From NCBI GenBank assembly GCA_029553285.1, contig JAKPCO010000042.1:1-64000 (forward strand): DNA of 64,000 nt, written 5' to 3'. Every line of letters starts with the position of its first letter. The first letter of the stretch is position 1. The position numbers were made by a program, and so were the translations under genes. This document shows, one piece after another, positions 1 through 8,307 of the stretch. The stretch is from Methanobacteriota archaeon (GTDB taxonomy: Archaea; Halobacteriota; Methanosarcinia; Methanotrichales; Methanotrichaceae). The notes below the pieces were generated by a model. That model was not told the DNA's origin, ran no database searches, and was given only the letters and a program-made list of their open reading frames with translations.

Positions 1-1
1 T

Positions 2-514
2 ATTAGTAGATTATACGAAGAAAAAGGACAAAAATATCTTATAAATTCTGTAAGTAAAATTTTAAATGTTTGCGACGATCTTTTGCTTTTTATTGGTGGT
101 TCTGGTCCCTTAAAAAACCAATTAGAAAATCAAATAAGAGAGCTTCATTTAAACAATCACGTTAAGCTTATTGGTTTTGTCCCAGATGAATTGCTACCGA
201 TCTGGCTTAACGCCTGCGACGTCTTCGTCCTGCCGAGCCTGAGCGAGAGCTTCGGGGTCGTGCAGATCGAGGCGATGGCCTGTGGAAAGCCTGTGGTGGC
301 GACGAGGAACGGCGGGAGCGAGGAAATAGTTATAAATGACAAGCTTGGGATCCTTGTTGAGCCAAGGGATCCAGAGGCGCTGGCGCAGGCGATCCTCCAG
401 GCGCTCGAGCGCGAGTGGGACCACGATTACATACGCGCGTACGCGCAGCAGTTCACGTGGGAGAAGATCGCGGAGCAGGTGGTGGGAGTGTACGAGGAAG
501 TGATGGGAAAGTGA
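2..514 (+). CDS. Glycosyltransferase family 4-like (GT-B), C-terminal part
   Basis: The frame is already open at base 2, so the N-terminal half lies outside the window; 170 residues are visible. They form the C-terminal nucleotide-sugar-binding Rossmann domain of a GT-B enzyme: an LYEEKGQKYLI-type opening, a GSGPLKN loop, VKLIGFVPDELLPIWLNACD, and the family E-x7-E signature (ESFGVVQIE) followed by MACGKPVVA. Enzymes of this family move a sugar from a nucleotide donor to a growing surface glycan or lipid carrier on the cytoplasmic membrane face. It precedes a polytopic membrane protein and a flippase, which fits a surface-polysaccharide or S-layer glycosylation locus. Oddity: the first 180 bases are AT-rich and the rest is GC-rich, inside one intact frame. 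The sugar specificity cannot be read from the sequence. Confidence 0.9.
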   Translation: MSRLYEEKGQKYLINSVSKILNVCDDLLLFIGGSGPLKNQLENQIRELHLNNHVKLIGFVPDELLPIWLNACDVFVLPSLSESFGVVQIEAMACGKPVVATRNGGSEEIVINDKLGILVEPRDPEALAQAILQALEREWDHDYIRAYAQQFTWEKIAEQVVGVYEEVMGK

Positions 515-596
515 TGCTCATAATAGTAGGCATCGTCACAAACCTATTGAAAACAGCGATGCTGGTGACCAAACATCTGGCGTTGGTAGATGTTAT

Positions 597-2120
597 ATGG
601 TTTCACGAATAAAAACATTGCTTGTTCATATTTTAATTTTAGATTTATACTTTATCATAATTTTATGGATGTACTCTGGATCAATTGATGATTTTGCTGC
701 AAAACATGTAGCAGTAAGTTTAGCATTGATTCACAATTGTTTAGACCCCTGGTCGTATTTTAATTATCTATTTGAAGAAATTCCTGGATATTATACTTTT
801 ATTTCAGCATTGCTACTCGTTCCCAACCTGGATTACTATTCTCTTCCAGTTCTGCCTATCCAAATGATACCGTATTTAATGATATTTTGGACTTTAATAT
901 ATATCCTATCTGGAAAAAAATTGGTAGCTACTCTTGCAAGCATGTGGTATTTTAGTATATCATATAATGGTAAAAATTTATTTTTATGGCCACATTCTCT
1001 AGGTGATATTATTTTTTATTCGTTTTTACTCTCGATTCTTATACAAACTAAAGAGCAATTAAAACCCGAACATAAATTAAATACAATATTAATTTTAATA
1101 ATATTGCCGTTTATATCATATAACGTATCATTTATTTTGATTCTGACCGTTTTATTTCTATTTATTATTGAAATTATAAATTACAAAAATTCCTTGCAGA
1201 AAATTGTGAACAATAGATTTTTGCGGATAATTTTGATAATTATCGTGACAGAGTTTGGTTTATTGAATTTTATATATAATTCAATTCTTAGAAACATGCT
1301 TTTTCCGAGTTATGATGGGATTTTATCGACTGTCAATTTGTTTCTCAAAACATTTTTCTTGTCACAAACAAGTGACCCTGACTCCTTACTAATTGCATTA
1401 TTAATAGAATACCCCCACGAACTAACTATAATATGTATAGCTAAATATATTATATATTTAGCTATAATATTATCATTTTTAAATATGCTGAAAACAAACA
1501 AGTTGTACACATACAAAAAACAAAAAATGTGTATATCTGTTTTTATAGGTTTATTTTTATCTTCTTTAATTTTTATTCTCGTCAGGGCAACAATTGGGCA
1601 CTTTGCAATTGATAGATTGACATATCCATTAATTCTAGCGATACCATTATTATATAGATATTTAGATTTGAAATATAAGAAAGCATTTATTGTATTAATA
1701 TTGGTCTTGATTATGTTAAATTTTATCGCAATTTTTATAGCATTGGATTCAAAAATTGTTCAAAAAGATGATTTTAGATACATTCAGACATCTGCTGATT
1801 GGGCGAATGCGCATTTAAATGATATAATAATACGATTTCCTGATCAGTTAACATTTGCATTTTATAATGTTGAGTTTAGTTACTTGGTTAATTCAGAATC
1901 AAATCTGAGATATCTAGACATTATAGATACAATCAATATTTATAATAATAGCATTGTTGCCAAAAATCAGACTATTGTTATAAATTATAGAGCTTCATAT
2001 AATAATATTGGAGGTTGGTATTGCGCAAAGCCATTCAGTTTGGTAAGAAACACTATTGATGAGAATAAAAATTTATCTAAAATATACGATTTGCATTATA
2101 TATGTATATATCAATCATAA
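597..2120 (+). CDS. AT-rich polytopic membrane protein, possible glycan polymerase or lipid-linked-sugar transferase
   Basis: A 507-residue protein, almost entirely hydrophobic, with roughly ten or more membrane-spanning segments and a less hydrophobic C-terminal stretch (about residues 395-507) likely to face outside. No signature motif identifies the family. Size, topology and position between a glycosyltransferase and a flippase suggest an O-antigen-polymerase-like or GT39/GT-C-like membrane enzyme, which is an inference. Codon use is extremely AT-biased (ATT, ATA, TTA, AAT dominate), unlike almost every other gene in the window, so recent acquisition is likely. The start is the ATG at 597; no clear Shine-Dalgarno sequence precedes it. 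A strong inverted repeat follows the stop codon. Confidence 0.8.
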   Translation: MVSRIKTLLVHILILDLYFIIILWMYSGSIDDFAAKHVAVSLALIHNCLDPWSYFNYLFEEIPGYYTFISALLLVPNLDYYSLPVLPIQMIPYLMIFWTLIYILSGKKLVATLASMWYFSISYNGKNLFLWPHSLGDIIFYSFLLSILIQTKEQLKPEHKLNTILILIILPFISYNVSFILILTVLFLFIIEIINYKNSLQKIVNNRFLRIILIIIVTEFGLLNFIYNSILRNMLFPSYDGILSTVNLFLKTFFLSQTSDPDSLLIALLIEYPHELTIICIAKYIIYLAIILSFLNMLKTNKLYTYKKQKMCISVFIGLFLSSLIFILVRATIGHFAIDRLTYPLILAIPLLYRYLDLKYKKAFIVLILVLIMLNFIAIFIALDSKIVQKDDFRYIQTSADWANAHLNDIIIRFPDQLTFAFYNVEFSYLVNSESNLRYLDIIDTINIYNNSIVAKNQTIVINYRASYNNIGGWYCAKPFSLVRNTIDENKNLSKIYDLHYICIYQS

Positions 2121-2134
2121 ACAGGATCCGCTCT

Positions 2135-2200
2135 ATTTGTCAGATCACATTAGTGACTCGCCCATATGAGATAGCTGTTAAACAATGTGATCCGACAAAT
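2135..2200 (+). repeat. 17-bp inverted repeat after the AT-rich membrane gene
   Basis: ATTTGTCAGATCACATT at 2135-2151 is answered by AATGTGATCCGACAAAT at 2184-2200, 16 of 17 positions complementary, with a 32-base spacer. It begins 14 bases after the membrane-protein stop. It could act as a transcription terminator or be the footprint of a mobile element at the edge of the AT-rich island. The following stretch to 2404 holds no convincing gene. Confidence 0.6.
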
Positions 2201-2404
2201 GGTATTTGCTCAATATCGTGAGCGTACTTGAGTTACTACTGGTCAAGTGAAGCCGCTATCATCGGGCATAGTTGTTCATCCAGAAATCCGCCAAGAGGGC
2301 AATTACCACAACGTATTGAGCATGCTCGACAAATGAATGTATGGGTTCGGTAACCTCTTGCACAACCCACCAAGTCGTTAAATTCTCAAGATCGATTAGC
2401 CTTC

Positions 2405-3670
2405 TCACCCCCTCCACCACCCCTCCCTCCACGCGACCCACACGGCAGCGATCGTGACCGCCATGTACGTGGCCATCCAGGCATATCCTGTGCCCAGTAT
2501 CCCGTACCTCTGCATGAGCAGATAGCTCAGCCCGAGCAGCAGCACGCATCTCAGAGCGTTTATCCTCACCACGCTCTCCACCCGCATCCTCACGTTCTGT
2601 ATCGGCACGAAGAAGGAGTAGGCGGCGACGAAGAAGCTTGAGAGCGCCACGATCCTCAAAAGATCGAACGCCTCCACATACTCCCCCCTGAGGAGCCCCA
2701 GCAGCCGGTCGCCCGCGATAACGAGCACCGCGACCGCGGGCACCAGGAGTGCCATGCCAGCAGCGCCTGCGCGGATCACCCCTCTTTTCAGAGACTCGCC
2801 ATGGCTCCCCTCCACGAAGAGCGACGTGCCCAGGGAGCCCGGTATTATGAGCACCAGGTTGCCTATGGCGAAGGCTATGTAGTACTTCGCGGCCTCAGCC
2901 TCGCCCAGGATGTTCAGGATCATGATCGGCAGCACCAGCGTCGGCGCGTTTGAGAGGATGCTAGAGGCGTAGCTCCACGCGGAGAACCTGAACGACCTGC
3001 TCACGAACCCCGTGTCCACCACAGGCCGTATGGCGAAGCTCCTCTGGAGCATGAAGATACCGAACGCGAACGCCAGCAGGTATGCGATGCCCAGACACCC
3101 GAATATCCCGAAGACCCCGAGGTAGACGAGCGGCACCAGCGCCGGAATCCGCAGGGCCATCAGGAGGTTCTGCATGAAGTACTGCTCAGCCCTCCTGTCT
3201 GCTATGAAGGCGTTCCCAGTCACAGCAGCAGCTGAGCTCGCAGCCCCTATGAGAAGAAACGCCAGTGCAAATCCAGGCTCCCTGAGGAAGCGCATCGACG
3301 GCGCGAAGAGATCGAGTGATAGCAGGTAGACGACCCCAGCCAGGATGCACGCAGCGGTCGTCACCACCAGGCTGGTGCTCACCACCCGCCCCCTGTCCTC
3401 TACGGAAAAGAAGCGTATCGCAGATACGTCGAAGCCCAGGCGGGAGAGCAACACCACCAGCCCGAGCGCAGAGATGAGCGCGGTGGCCATGCCGACCTGC
3501 TCCACAGTGTACAGCCGCGCCGCGATCATCCAGAAGAAGAACCCACAGCCTGCGTTGAAGACGCTCGTGAATGCCATGAAGAACGAGTTCCTGTACAGCG
3601 GATCCCTGAGCATACCTGAAGCATGCCTCCAGGACAGGAACTCAGAGACGCCGGTATGCTTCAGGTCCAT
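2405..3670 (-). CDS. Polysaccharide flippase (Wzx/MATE-like, MOP superfamily)
   Basis: 421 residues, about 12 predicted membrane helices. The N-terminal block (RNSFFMAFTSVFNAGCGFFF, then ARLYTVEQVGMATALISALGLVVLLSRLGFD) is typical of polysaccharide-export flippases that move lipid-linked oligosaccharides across the cytoplasmic membrane. It is transcribed toward the glycosyltransferase and membrane protein at the left edge. Together these suggest a surface glycan or S-layer glycosylation cluster. GC-rich codon use matches the chromosome, unlike the gene at 597. The substrate is unknown. Confidence 0.85.
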   Translation of the reverse strand: MDLKHTGVSEFLSWRHASGMLRDPLYRNSFFMAFTSVFNAGCGFFFWMIAARLYTVEQVGMATALISALGLVVLLSRLGFDVSAIRFFSVEDRGRVVSTSLVVTTAACILAGVVYLLSLDLFAPSMRFLREPGFALAFLLIGAASSAAAVTGNAFIADRRAEQYFMQNLLMALRIPALVPLVYLGVFGIFGCLGIAYLLAFAFGIFMLQRSFAIRPVVDTGFVSRSFRFSAWSYASSILSNAPTLVLPIMILNILGEAEAAKYYIAFAIGNLVLIIPGSLGTSLFVEGSHGESLKRGVIRAGAAGMALLVPAVAVLVIAGDRLLGLLRGEYVEAFDLLRIVALSSFFVAAYSFFVPIQNVRMRVESVVRINALRCVLLLGLSYLLMQRYGILGTGYAWMATYMAVTIAAVWVAWREGWWRG

Positions 3671-3756
3671 TCTCCCTCACAATCCGGGGAACTATCGCAC
3701 TTATCTAAAATCCTTTCCCTCGCAGCTCGGAGGCGCACTTCACACAGATCTCACGC

Positions 3757-4467
3757 TCAGACGCAGCTGCCCCCGAGCTCTCTTATCGCCCTCTTGATCT
3801 CAGCGATCTCTCCCTCGATCCTGGCGAACCTCCTCTCCATGTGCTCCTTGAGATCGGATCTCACCCCTCTGAGCTCCTCCACTGTCTCGTCCTGCTTCTC
3901 GAGCATGAGGTCCTGTTTCTCAAGCATCTGATCCTGCTTTTCAAGCATCGCATCCTGCTTCTCCAGCATTTGATCCTGTTTCTCGAGCATCATCCTTCCG
4001 ATGGACAGGTTCTCCTTGCTCACGGCCAGAGTCTCTTTGCTCACTGCGAGGTTCTCCTTGCTTATCGCCAGAGTCTCTTTGCTCACTGCAAGATTCTCTT
4101 TGCTCACCGCCAGAGTCTGCTCGCCCACCTCGATGTTTCTGTGGAGAAGCCTTATCGCGACATCGAACCTCTCGCCGAGCTCCTCCTGCCAGTCGCCTCT
4201 CAGGATCCTGAAGTACTGGAACTCGCCTGTGGCATCCGCCCATCTCACCTGAAGCTCCTCAACCCTGATCGGCCTCTCCTGTATGTTCACGGCATTCACG
4301 AACTCCTTCAGCGCGGCTTCCTCTCCCTCGGCGACTATCCTCACATCATACGGTTCCACGTTATGGACGATGCCGGAAACGCCGAGCCTCCTGGCGACGT
4401 TCTGGACCGCATCCCGGTATCCGACCCTCTGGACGTCCCCCTTAGCGATGATCTCAACCCGGCGCAT
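3757..4467 (-). CDS. Acylphosphatase domain fused to a heptad-repeat coiled coil
   Basis: 236 residues from the ATG at 4467; an upstream in-frame TTG at 4509 would add 14 residues, but the family core begins at MRRVEIIAKG. Residues 1-90 are an acylphosphatase fold: the phosphate loop reads GDVQRVGYR with the catalytic Arg, and the catalytic Asn lies in GIVHNVE. Stand-alone acylphosphatases are about 90-100 residues and hydrolyse carboxyl-phosphate bonds. Here the domain continues into near-perfect seven-residue repeats, first SKENLAV/SKETLAV (about five copies), then MLEKQDQ (about five copies), and ends in a charged helix. The repeats predict a long coiled coil that could oligomerise or tether the enzyme. 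The function of the fusion is unknown. Confidence 0.85.
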   Translation of the reverse strand: MRRVEIIAKGDVQRVGYRDAVQNVARRLGVSGIVHNVEPYDVRIVAEGEEAALKEFVNAVNIQERPIRVEELQVRWADATGEFQYFRILRGDWQEELGERFDVAIRLLHRNIEVGEQTLAVSKENLAVSKETLAISKENLAVSKETLAVSKENLSIGRMMLEKQDQMLEKQDAMLEKQDQMLEKQDLMLEKQDETVEELRGVRSDLKEHMERRFARIEGEIAEIKRAIRELGGSCV

Positions 4468-4579
4468 ATCACTCACATCTTCTCGCTCTTCATACAAATA
4501 GCTGATCAATACTCTCCTCTCAGCTTCATCGTGATAACCTCATGAATAGATGCGCTCTTCAGGCCGCGCCATCATCACC

Positions 4580-5143
4580 TCAATCAGAGGACGACAAAGG
4601 CCTCAGGGCAGAAGACACACTCCTGCCAACCCATCCGCGACCCTCATATGCGGTCCTCATAATGAAACAGAGCTCGAGAATTACGAGCCCCGCAAGCAGA
4701 ACCTCTGGGTCCGCAACGCCGCATAAATTCGGAGTGTATCTGAACACGCCGATTCCGAACCTCTGCGACGAGATGGGCCAGAGGAACGCGTATGCAGGAG
4801 ACGCCACGAGCGCGTCCTCGAGAAGGTGCGCAGCAAATCCAGCAGCTGCAAACAGAAACGATTCTGCGAGCCTGAACCCCAGCGGATGGAGCAAAACCGC
4901 CGCACACCCTGCGTACATGAGCAGCACAGCGATGTTGTGGAAGTCGCCATGCGATACCGGGCTGCCGTCCACAAGCAGTGTGATCCCCAGGTGTTTCAGA
5001 ACCTGGTCTGCGAACATATCCGCATCAGGCACGTAGGCGCTTGCGATTATGAGCCAGGAGAGATCCCGGCCCGTCGCCCTGTAGTGCACCATCCCCGCGA
5101 TAATCGCGATCCCCGTTGAGTATATCCAGTGCTCGAAGAGCAT
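4580..5143 (-). CDS. YdjM-like (DUF457) membrane-bound putative metal-dependent hydrolase
   Basis: 187 residues with about four or five hydrophobic segments. Conserved acidic and histidine residues typical of the YdjM/DUF457 family are visible: His near the N-terminus (MLFEHW), VPDADMFAD, HGDFHN, and HLLEDALVASPAYAFLWP with its H-x3-D. The family is annotated as integral-membrane metal-dependent hydrolases; substrates are mostly unknown. It lies 23 bases downstream of the small Cys/His protein at 5167-5541, on the same strand. The C-terminal 25 residues are Ser/Arg-rich and may not belong to the core fold. Confidence 0.75.
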   Translation of the reverse strand: MLFEHWIYSTGIAIIAGMVHYRATGRDLSWLIIASAYVPDADMFADQVLKHLGITLLVDGSPVSHGDFHNIAVLLMYAGCAAVLLHPLGFRLAESFLFAAAGFAAHLLEDALVASPAYAFLWPISSQRFGIGVFRYTPNLCGVADPEVLLAGLVILELCFIMRTAYEGRGWVGRSVSSALRPLSSSD

Positions 5144-5166
5144 CGCATCCCAGCGCCTGATGGAGA

Positions 5167-5541
5167 TCAGAGATACTTCCTTATGCTCTCCTCAGGTATC
5201 CCTGTGTATCTCACCACCGCATCTATGAACAGCCTCTCCTGCTGGTACCTGTCCAGGCCGTAGCTGTCGTCTATGCCGGCACGCTCGAGCGCCTGGACTA
5301 TGAGCCTGATCTGGACCTTTGTGACCCGCTGCTCGCCGGCGAGCAGACCCAGCACATTGAGATAGTATCCGGTATCCCTGGGCTTCTCTCCTGAGAACCT
5401 CTTCACAAGCCCGCACTTCACGCAGTACGCATGTGGCCTGAGACCTCGCTCACGCCCCCTGAAAACGTAGGGCAGCCATACCTTCTCTTTATCTCCGCAG
5501 CTCACATGCTCGCATCCGGAAATCAGTCTCTCTCCCCTCAC
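5167..5541 (-). CDS. Hypothetical small protein with a Cys/His cluster
   Basis: 124 residues starting at the GTG at 5541 (the ATG three bases upstream runs straight into a stop). The N-terminal part has C-x-H-x2-S-C (GCEHVSC) and later CVKC, together giving four candidate zinc ligands. The C-terminal half is predicted helical (VQIRLIVQALERAGIDDSYG). I do not recognise the family; codon use and length suggest a real gene. It starts 7 bases after the stop of the secreted-protein gene upstream, so the two are probably co-transcribed. DNA or RNA binding is possible but unproven. Confidence 0.7.
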   Translation of the reverse strand: MRGERLISGCEHVSCGDKEKVWLPYVFRGRERGLRPHAYCVKCGLVKRFSGEKPRDTGYYLNVLGLLAGEQRVTKVQIRLIVQALERAGIDDSYGLDRYQQERLFIDAVVRYTGIPEESIRKYL

Positions 5542-5548
5542 ATCCAGA

Positions 5549-6601
5549 TTACTGACTTATTTTTGTAGCTATCCCAGCCAGCGCCATCTCATCCAGAGAG
5601 AAGCTTCCATTGATGGCTTCTACCTGAATAGAGTAGCTGCCCTCTGGGAACCCTGTTGTGTTGATCCCGAGCAAGAAAGGTCCGGTTATTAATAGCTTCT
5701 TGACCGCTGTCATGTGCAGCTCCACCTCGGTTGTCTCGTTCCTAGCCCTGCCGAATATCCTGACCTGATATGTTCCTGATGGGGAGATCAGATCGCTCTT
5801 CATTGTCGCGTTGCCGCTTTCATCCGCTCTGACCTGGGAGCTGACCCACACCCTGCTGCGTTCCCCCTGAAGCTTTCTCAAACCGACGGTAAGATCCTCC
5901 GCACCCAGAACAGTCACAATGAAATCGTTGGGCTTTCTGGGCATGTATATTCCGGGGATGTTGTACGCATATCCTCTTCTGGACGATCTCACCTCATAAG
6001 GGGTATCAAGAGGAGGTATCTTCAGCTCTGCGATCTCATAGCTGTACTTGCCATCGAAAACAGGGATGGTGGTTTTTATGCCGAGCCGGAGGAGCAGCTC
6101 CCCCCTGCCCTTGCCGGAGACAAGCACGACCTTGCTTGCATCTGTGCAAGCCGAGAACTCATCAGAGTCGTACACAGCGGTTGTGTATGCCCAGGGCATA
6201 TACTGGCATATCTCGATCCCCGTGCTCGCAGATCCTCTGGTCAGCGTAAGGTTCTCCAGACGATAGGGCCCATCCAACCCGATCCTTCTTATGATCTTCC
6301 CATCGAATTCCAGCGTCAGCTTCTGCTCACCGGCCGACAAGTTGCTGTGGTCAATGCTCCACCCCACGATTCTGCCCTGCCAATCGCACAGGTTTGCAGT
6401 AACACTGTACTCCCCCGGGACCTCGACATCCACCCAAACATCGATGACCAGCTTATCGTACAGCCCATCTCCATCTGTATCCACAACTCTATCCGAATAG
6501 GTGCCTGAGAGCGCAGCGCCGCACAGTGCATCTGCCATGGTCGACGTAATCACAATCGTCATGCTGAGAATGATCAAAGCGAACATCAGTCGCATGCACA
6601 T
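5549..6601 (-). CDS. Secreted protein with a calcium-loop-like motif
   Basis: 350 residues. The N-terminus (MRLMFALIILSMTIVITSTMADA) is a classical signal peptide with probable cleavage after the ALC region. The mature part begins with DTDGDGLYDKLVIDVWVDV, an acidic loop like those of dockerin or thrombospondin type-3 calcium sites, followed by beta-rich sequence. Several N-x-S/T sequons (NLS, NLT, NATM, NETT, NTT, NGS) suggest glycosylation on the cell surface. It is the first of three same-strand genes ending near 4580. The exact family is not recognised; a cell-envelope role is inferred. Confidence 0.75.
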   Translation of the reverse strand: MCMRLMFALIILSMTIVITSTMADALCGAALSGTYSDRVVDTDGDGLYDKLVIDVWVDVEVPGEYSVTANLCDWQGRIVGWSIDHSNLSAGEQKLTLEFDGKIIRRIGLDGPYRLENLTLTRGSASTGIEICQYMPWAYTTAVYDSDEFSACTDASKVVLVSGKGRGELLLRLGIKTTIPVFDGKYSYEIAELKIPPLDTPYEVRSSRRGYAYNIPGIYMPRKPNDFIVTVLGAEDLTVGLRKLQGERSRVWVSSQVRADESGNATMKSDLISPSGTYQVRIFGRARNETTEVELHMTAVKKLLITGPFLLGINTTGFPEGSYSIQVEAINGSFSLDEMALAGIATKISQ

Positions 6602-6636
6602 GCCCTGCTATGAACTACTGAAGTATTGGAGTGATC

Positions 6637-7404
6637 TTAGCTGACGATCTCCCACTGCCCTGTGTTTGGACACCAGTTAACTTTTGGCCCGAGACCTTCT
6701 GTCTTTCTGGGCACCGAGGATACCACGTTACCTGTTCCATCTGGCCCATCATAATCAACTTTCAGGACATCACCCGTCACAACATCATGAAACACAACAG
6801 TGCTTCCGGTAGCTGTGTTCGTCATCGTCAGCTCCTGTTTGTTAATCTCGTCGATCAGCTTTATGGAGGCTGCCTTTCCCGCCGCATCGTACTCGATAAT
6901 AATCCGATTCCCGCTGAGGGGGTCGTAATAATCCAGGTTTGCTATATTGCCAGCTGGGTCGAGCTGGGCATGCACGATCTCCCCTGTCGCAGTCGTGAAT
7001 TTAACGATAGCTCCTTTCTCAGAAGTCTCTTTTGTAAGTGTCGATCCGGTAGCAATATCGTGGAACTCCTGCTTAACAGGGTTGCCGGTCTCGTCTACAA
7101 AGACGATCAGTGTATTGCCGAGCTCGTCCTTGTATGTTATCTTCTTGGCTATCTTTGTGCCTGGAATGGAGATGGGCTCATCGATCTTCGACGCTTTGGA
7201 GACATCAAACGCATTCATTTTACCAAGAGCATCCTCCAGGTTCACCTTCGCATTCTCTGCGGCTGGTCTCAACACGTTCAGCTTCTCCTTAAGTGCGTCT
7301 AACTTGGTCTGAAGGGCTGCCAAATCATCCTGTGCCTGCGCCATCGACCCCGCTGCGACGAAGGCGAGCAATATCACCAAATGAACGCAAACTATGGATT
7401 TCAT
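6637..7404 (-). CDS. Secreted protein: N-terminal coiled coil plus YD-like beta repeats
   Basis: 255 residues. The signal peptide MKSIVCVHLVILLAFVAAGS ends near AQA. Residues 25-60 are a short coiled coil (LAALQTKLDALKEKLNVL). From about residue 75 the sequence becomes repeated strands of the type xIVFVDETGNPVKQEFHD, IVHAQLDPAGNIANLDYYD, IIIEYDAAGKAASIKL, resembling YD/RHS-like beta-hairpin repeats. It ends in a short Cys-containing tail (VNWCPNTGQW). It is probably exported and structural or adhesive; no enzyme motif is seen. It is 35 bases upstream of the secreted-protein gene at 5549-6601 and may share a transcript with it. Confidence 0.75.
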   Translation of the reverse strand: MKSIVCVHLVILLAFVAAGSMAQAQDDLAALQTKLDALKEKLNVLRPAAENAKVNLEDALGKMNAFDVSKASKIDEPISIPGTKIAKKITYKDELGNTLIVFVDETGNPVKQEFHDIATGSTLTKETSEKGAIVKFTTATGEIVHAQLDPAGNIANLDYYDPLSGNRIIIEYDAAGKAASIKLIDEINKQELTMTNTATGSTVVFHDVVTGDVLKVDYDGPDGTGNVVSSVPRKTEGLGPKVNWCPNTGQWEIVS

Positions 7405-7521
7405 GCACTGGATGTGCTCTGTTCAGGCAAATATTACTTTTGGTTGGATTGAGTGGAGTGAACGAATGGAGTGAACCTCACGTATGATGAAGAAACAAAT
7501 AGGACTGGAGGTGCTTCTAAG

Positions 7522-8054
7522 ATGAAGATCCTGGGGATAAATGATAGCCCCAGGGGCTCCAAGAGCCAGACCCGCATGCTGGTCGAGGCTGTATTGGATG
7601 GTGCAAAAGCTTCCGGCGCAGAGGTCGAGCTGGTGGATGTATGCAAACTGAAGATAGATTACTGCAACGCTTGCGACGTATGCTATGCTAAGGGCAAATG
7701 CGTCCATAAAGACGATTTCGAAGGCTTATATCGCAAGATACTGGAGTGCGACGGCTTAGTCTTGGGATCGCCGATATATTTCAGATCAGTCACAGCACAG
7801 CTAAGACACTGATCGATCGAATGTCAGATGCTATTCATTGTCAGCTTCTCACAGGCAAATATGGGTGTGCAGTAGCGACTGCAGGAAGCCCTAATTACTC
7901 GGAGGTAACTGACTACCTTAGCCGGATTATCACAGGATTCGGTGCATCTAAAGTTGGCAGTGTCGGCGCCAGCCCATCAATTCCCGGAGATATAGAGGCT
8001 AAAGGGAAGGATGCATTTATAGTCCTTTGCGTCACTTCATGTAAATCCATTTAA
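7522..8054 (+). pseudogene. Frameshifted NAD(P)H-dependent FMN reductase / iron-sulfur flavoprotein
   Basis: The start MKILGINDSPRGSKSQTRML is the FMN-binding loop of the flavodoxin-like reductase family, with a good GGAGGTG ribosome site 10 bases upstream. CNACDVCYAKGKC supplies the cysteine cluster of iron-sulfur flavoproteins. The frame runs through LVLGSPIYFRSVTAQL and stops at 7812. The continuation KTLIDRMSDAIHCQLLTGK is found one frame over and stays open to 8054. At 7800-7806 the reading cta-aga-ca looks like cta-aag-aca with one A lost. The C-terminus (CVTSCKSI) also looks shortened for the family. The enzyme would reduce FMN or transfer electrons; here it is probably inactive unless a sequencing error is involved. 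Confidence 0.85.
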
Positions 8055-8307
8055 AATCTACTGGATATGTCATACTTCATAGATGATTTTATGTGAAATG
8101 CTATATTATAGCAACTTATGCGGAATACTATATTCAGTATTGCAAACGCACGACCGGATATCTGGCCTTCTGATATCGATATTCCTATCCCATATAGGGA
8201 TCCTCATGAGAGCGCCTGGCGGACGTCTGCTGCATCGTCTCCAAGTCGCTGAAAACATGAAGGCAGGAATCCTGCCCTAAGAGGTTCTGCCCCGCATCAC
8301 CAACCTC

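Noticed and set aside
2259-2549. Minus-strand ORF overlapping the flippase end
   Set aside because: It mostly overlaps the flippase in another frame; only the last 40 codons look protein-like and may be a transposase fragment, too weak to call.
3623-4545. Long plus-strand open frames opposite the acylphosphatase/coiled-coil gene
   Set aside because: They are shadows of the 21-bp repeats read backwards; no ribosome sites, and the opposite frame has clear acylphosphatase motifs.
8083-8280. 65-codon ORF after the flavoprotein pseudogene
   Set aside because: Poor codon use, no ribosome site, no recognisable fold; the region is better explained as element boundary DNA.
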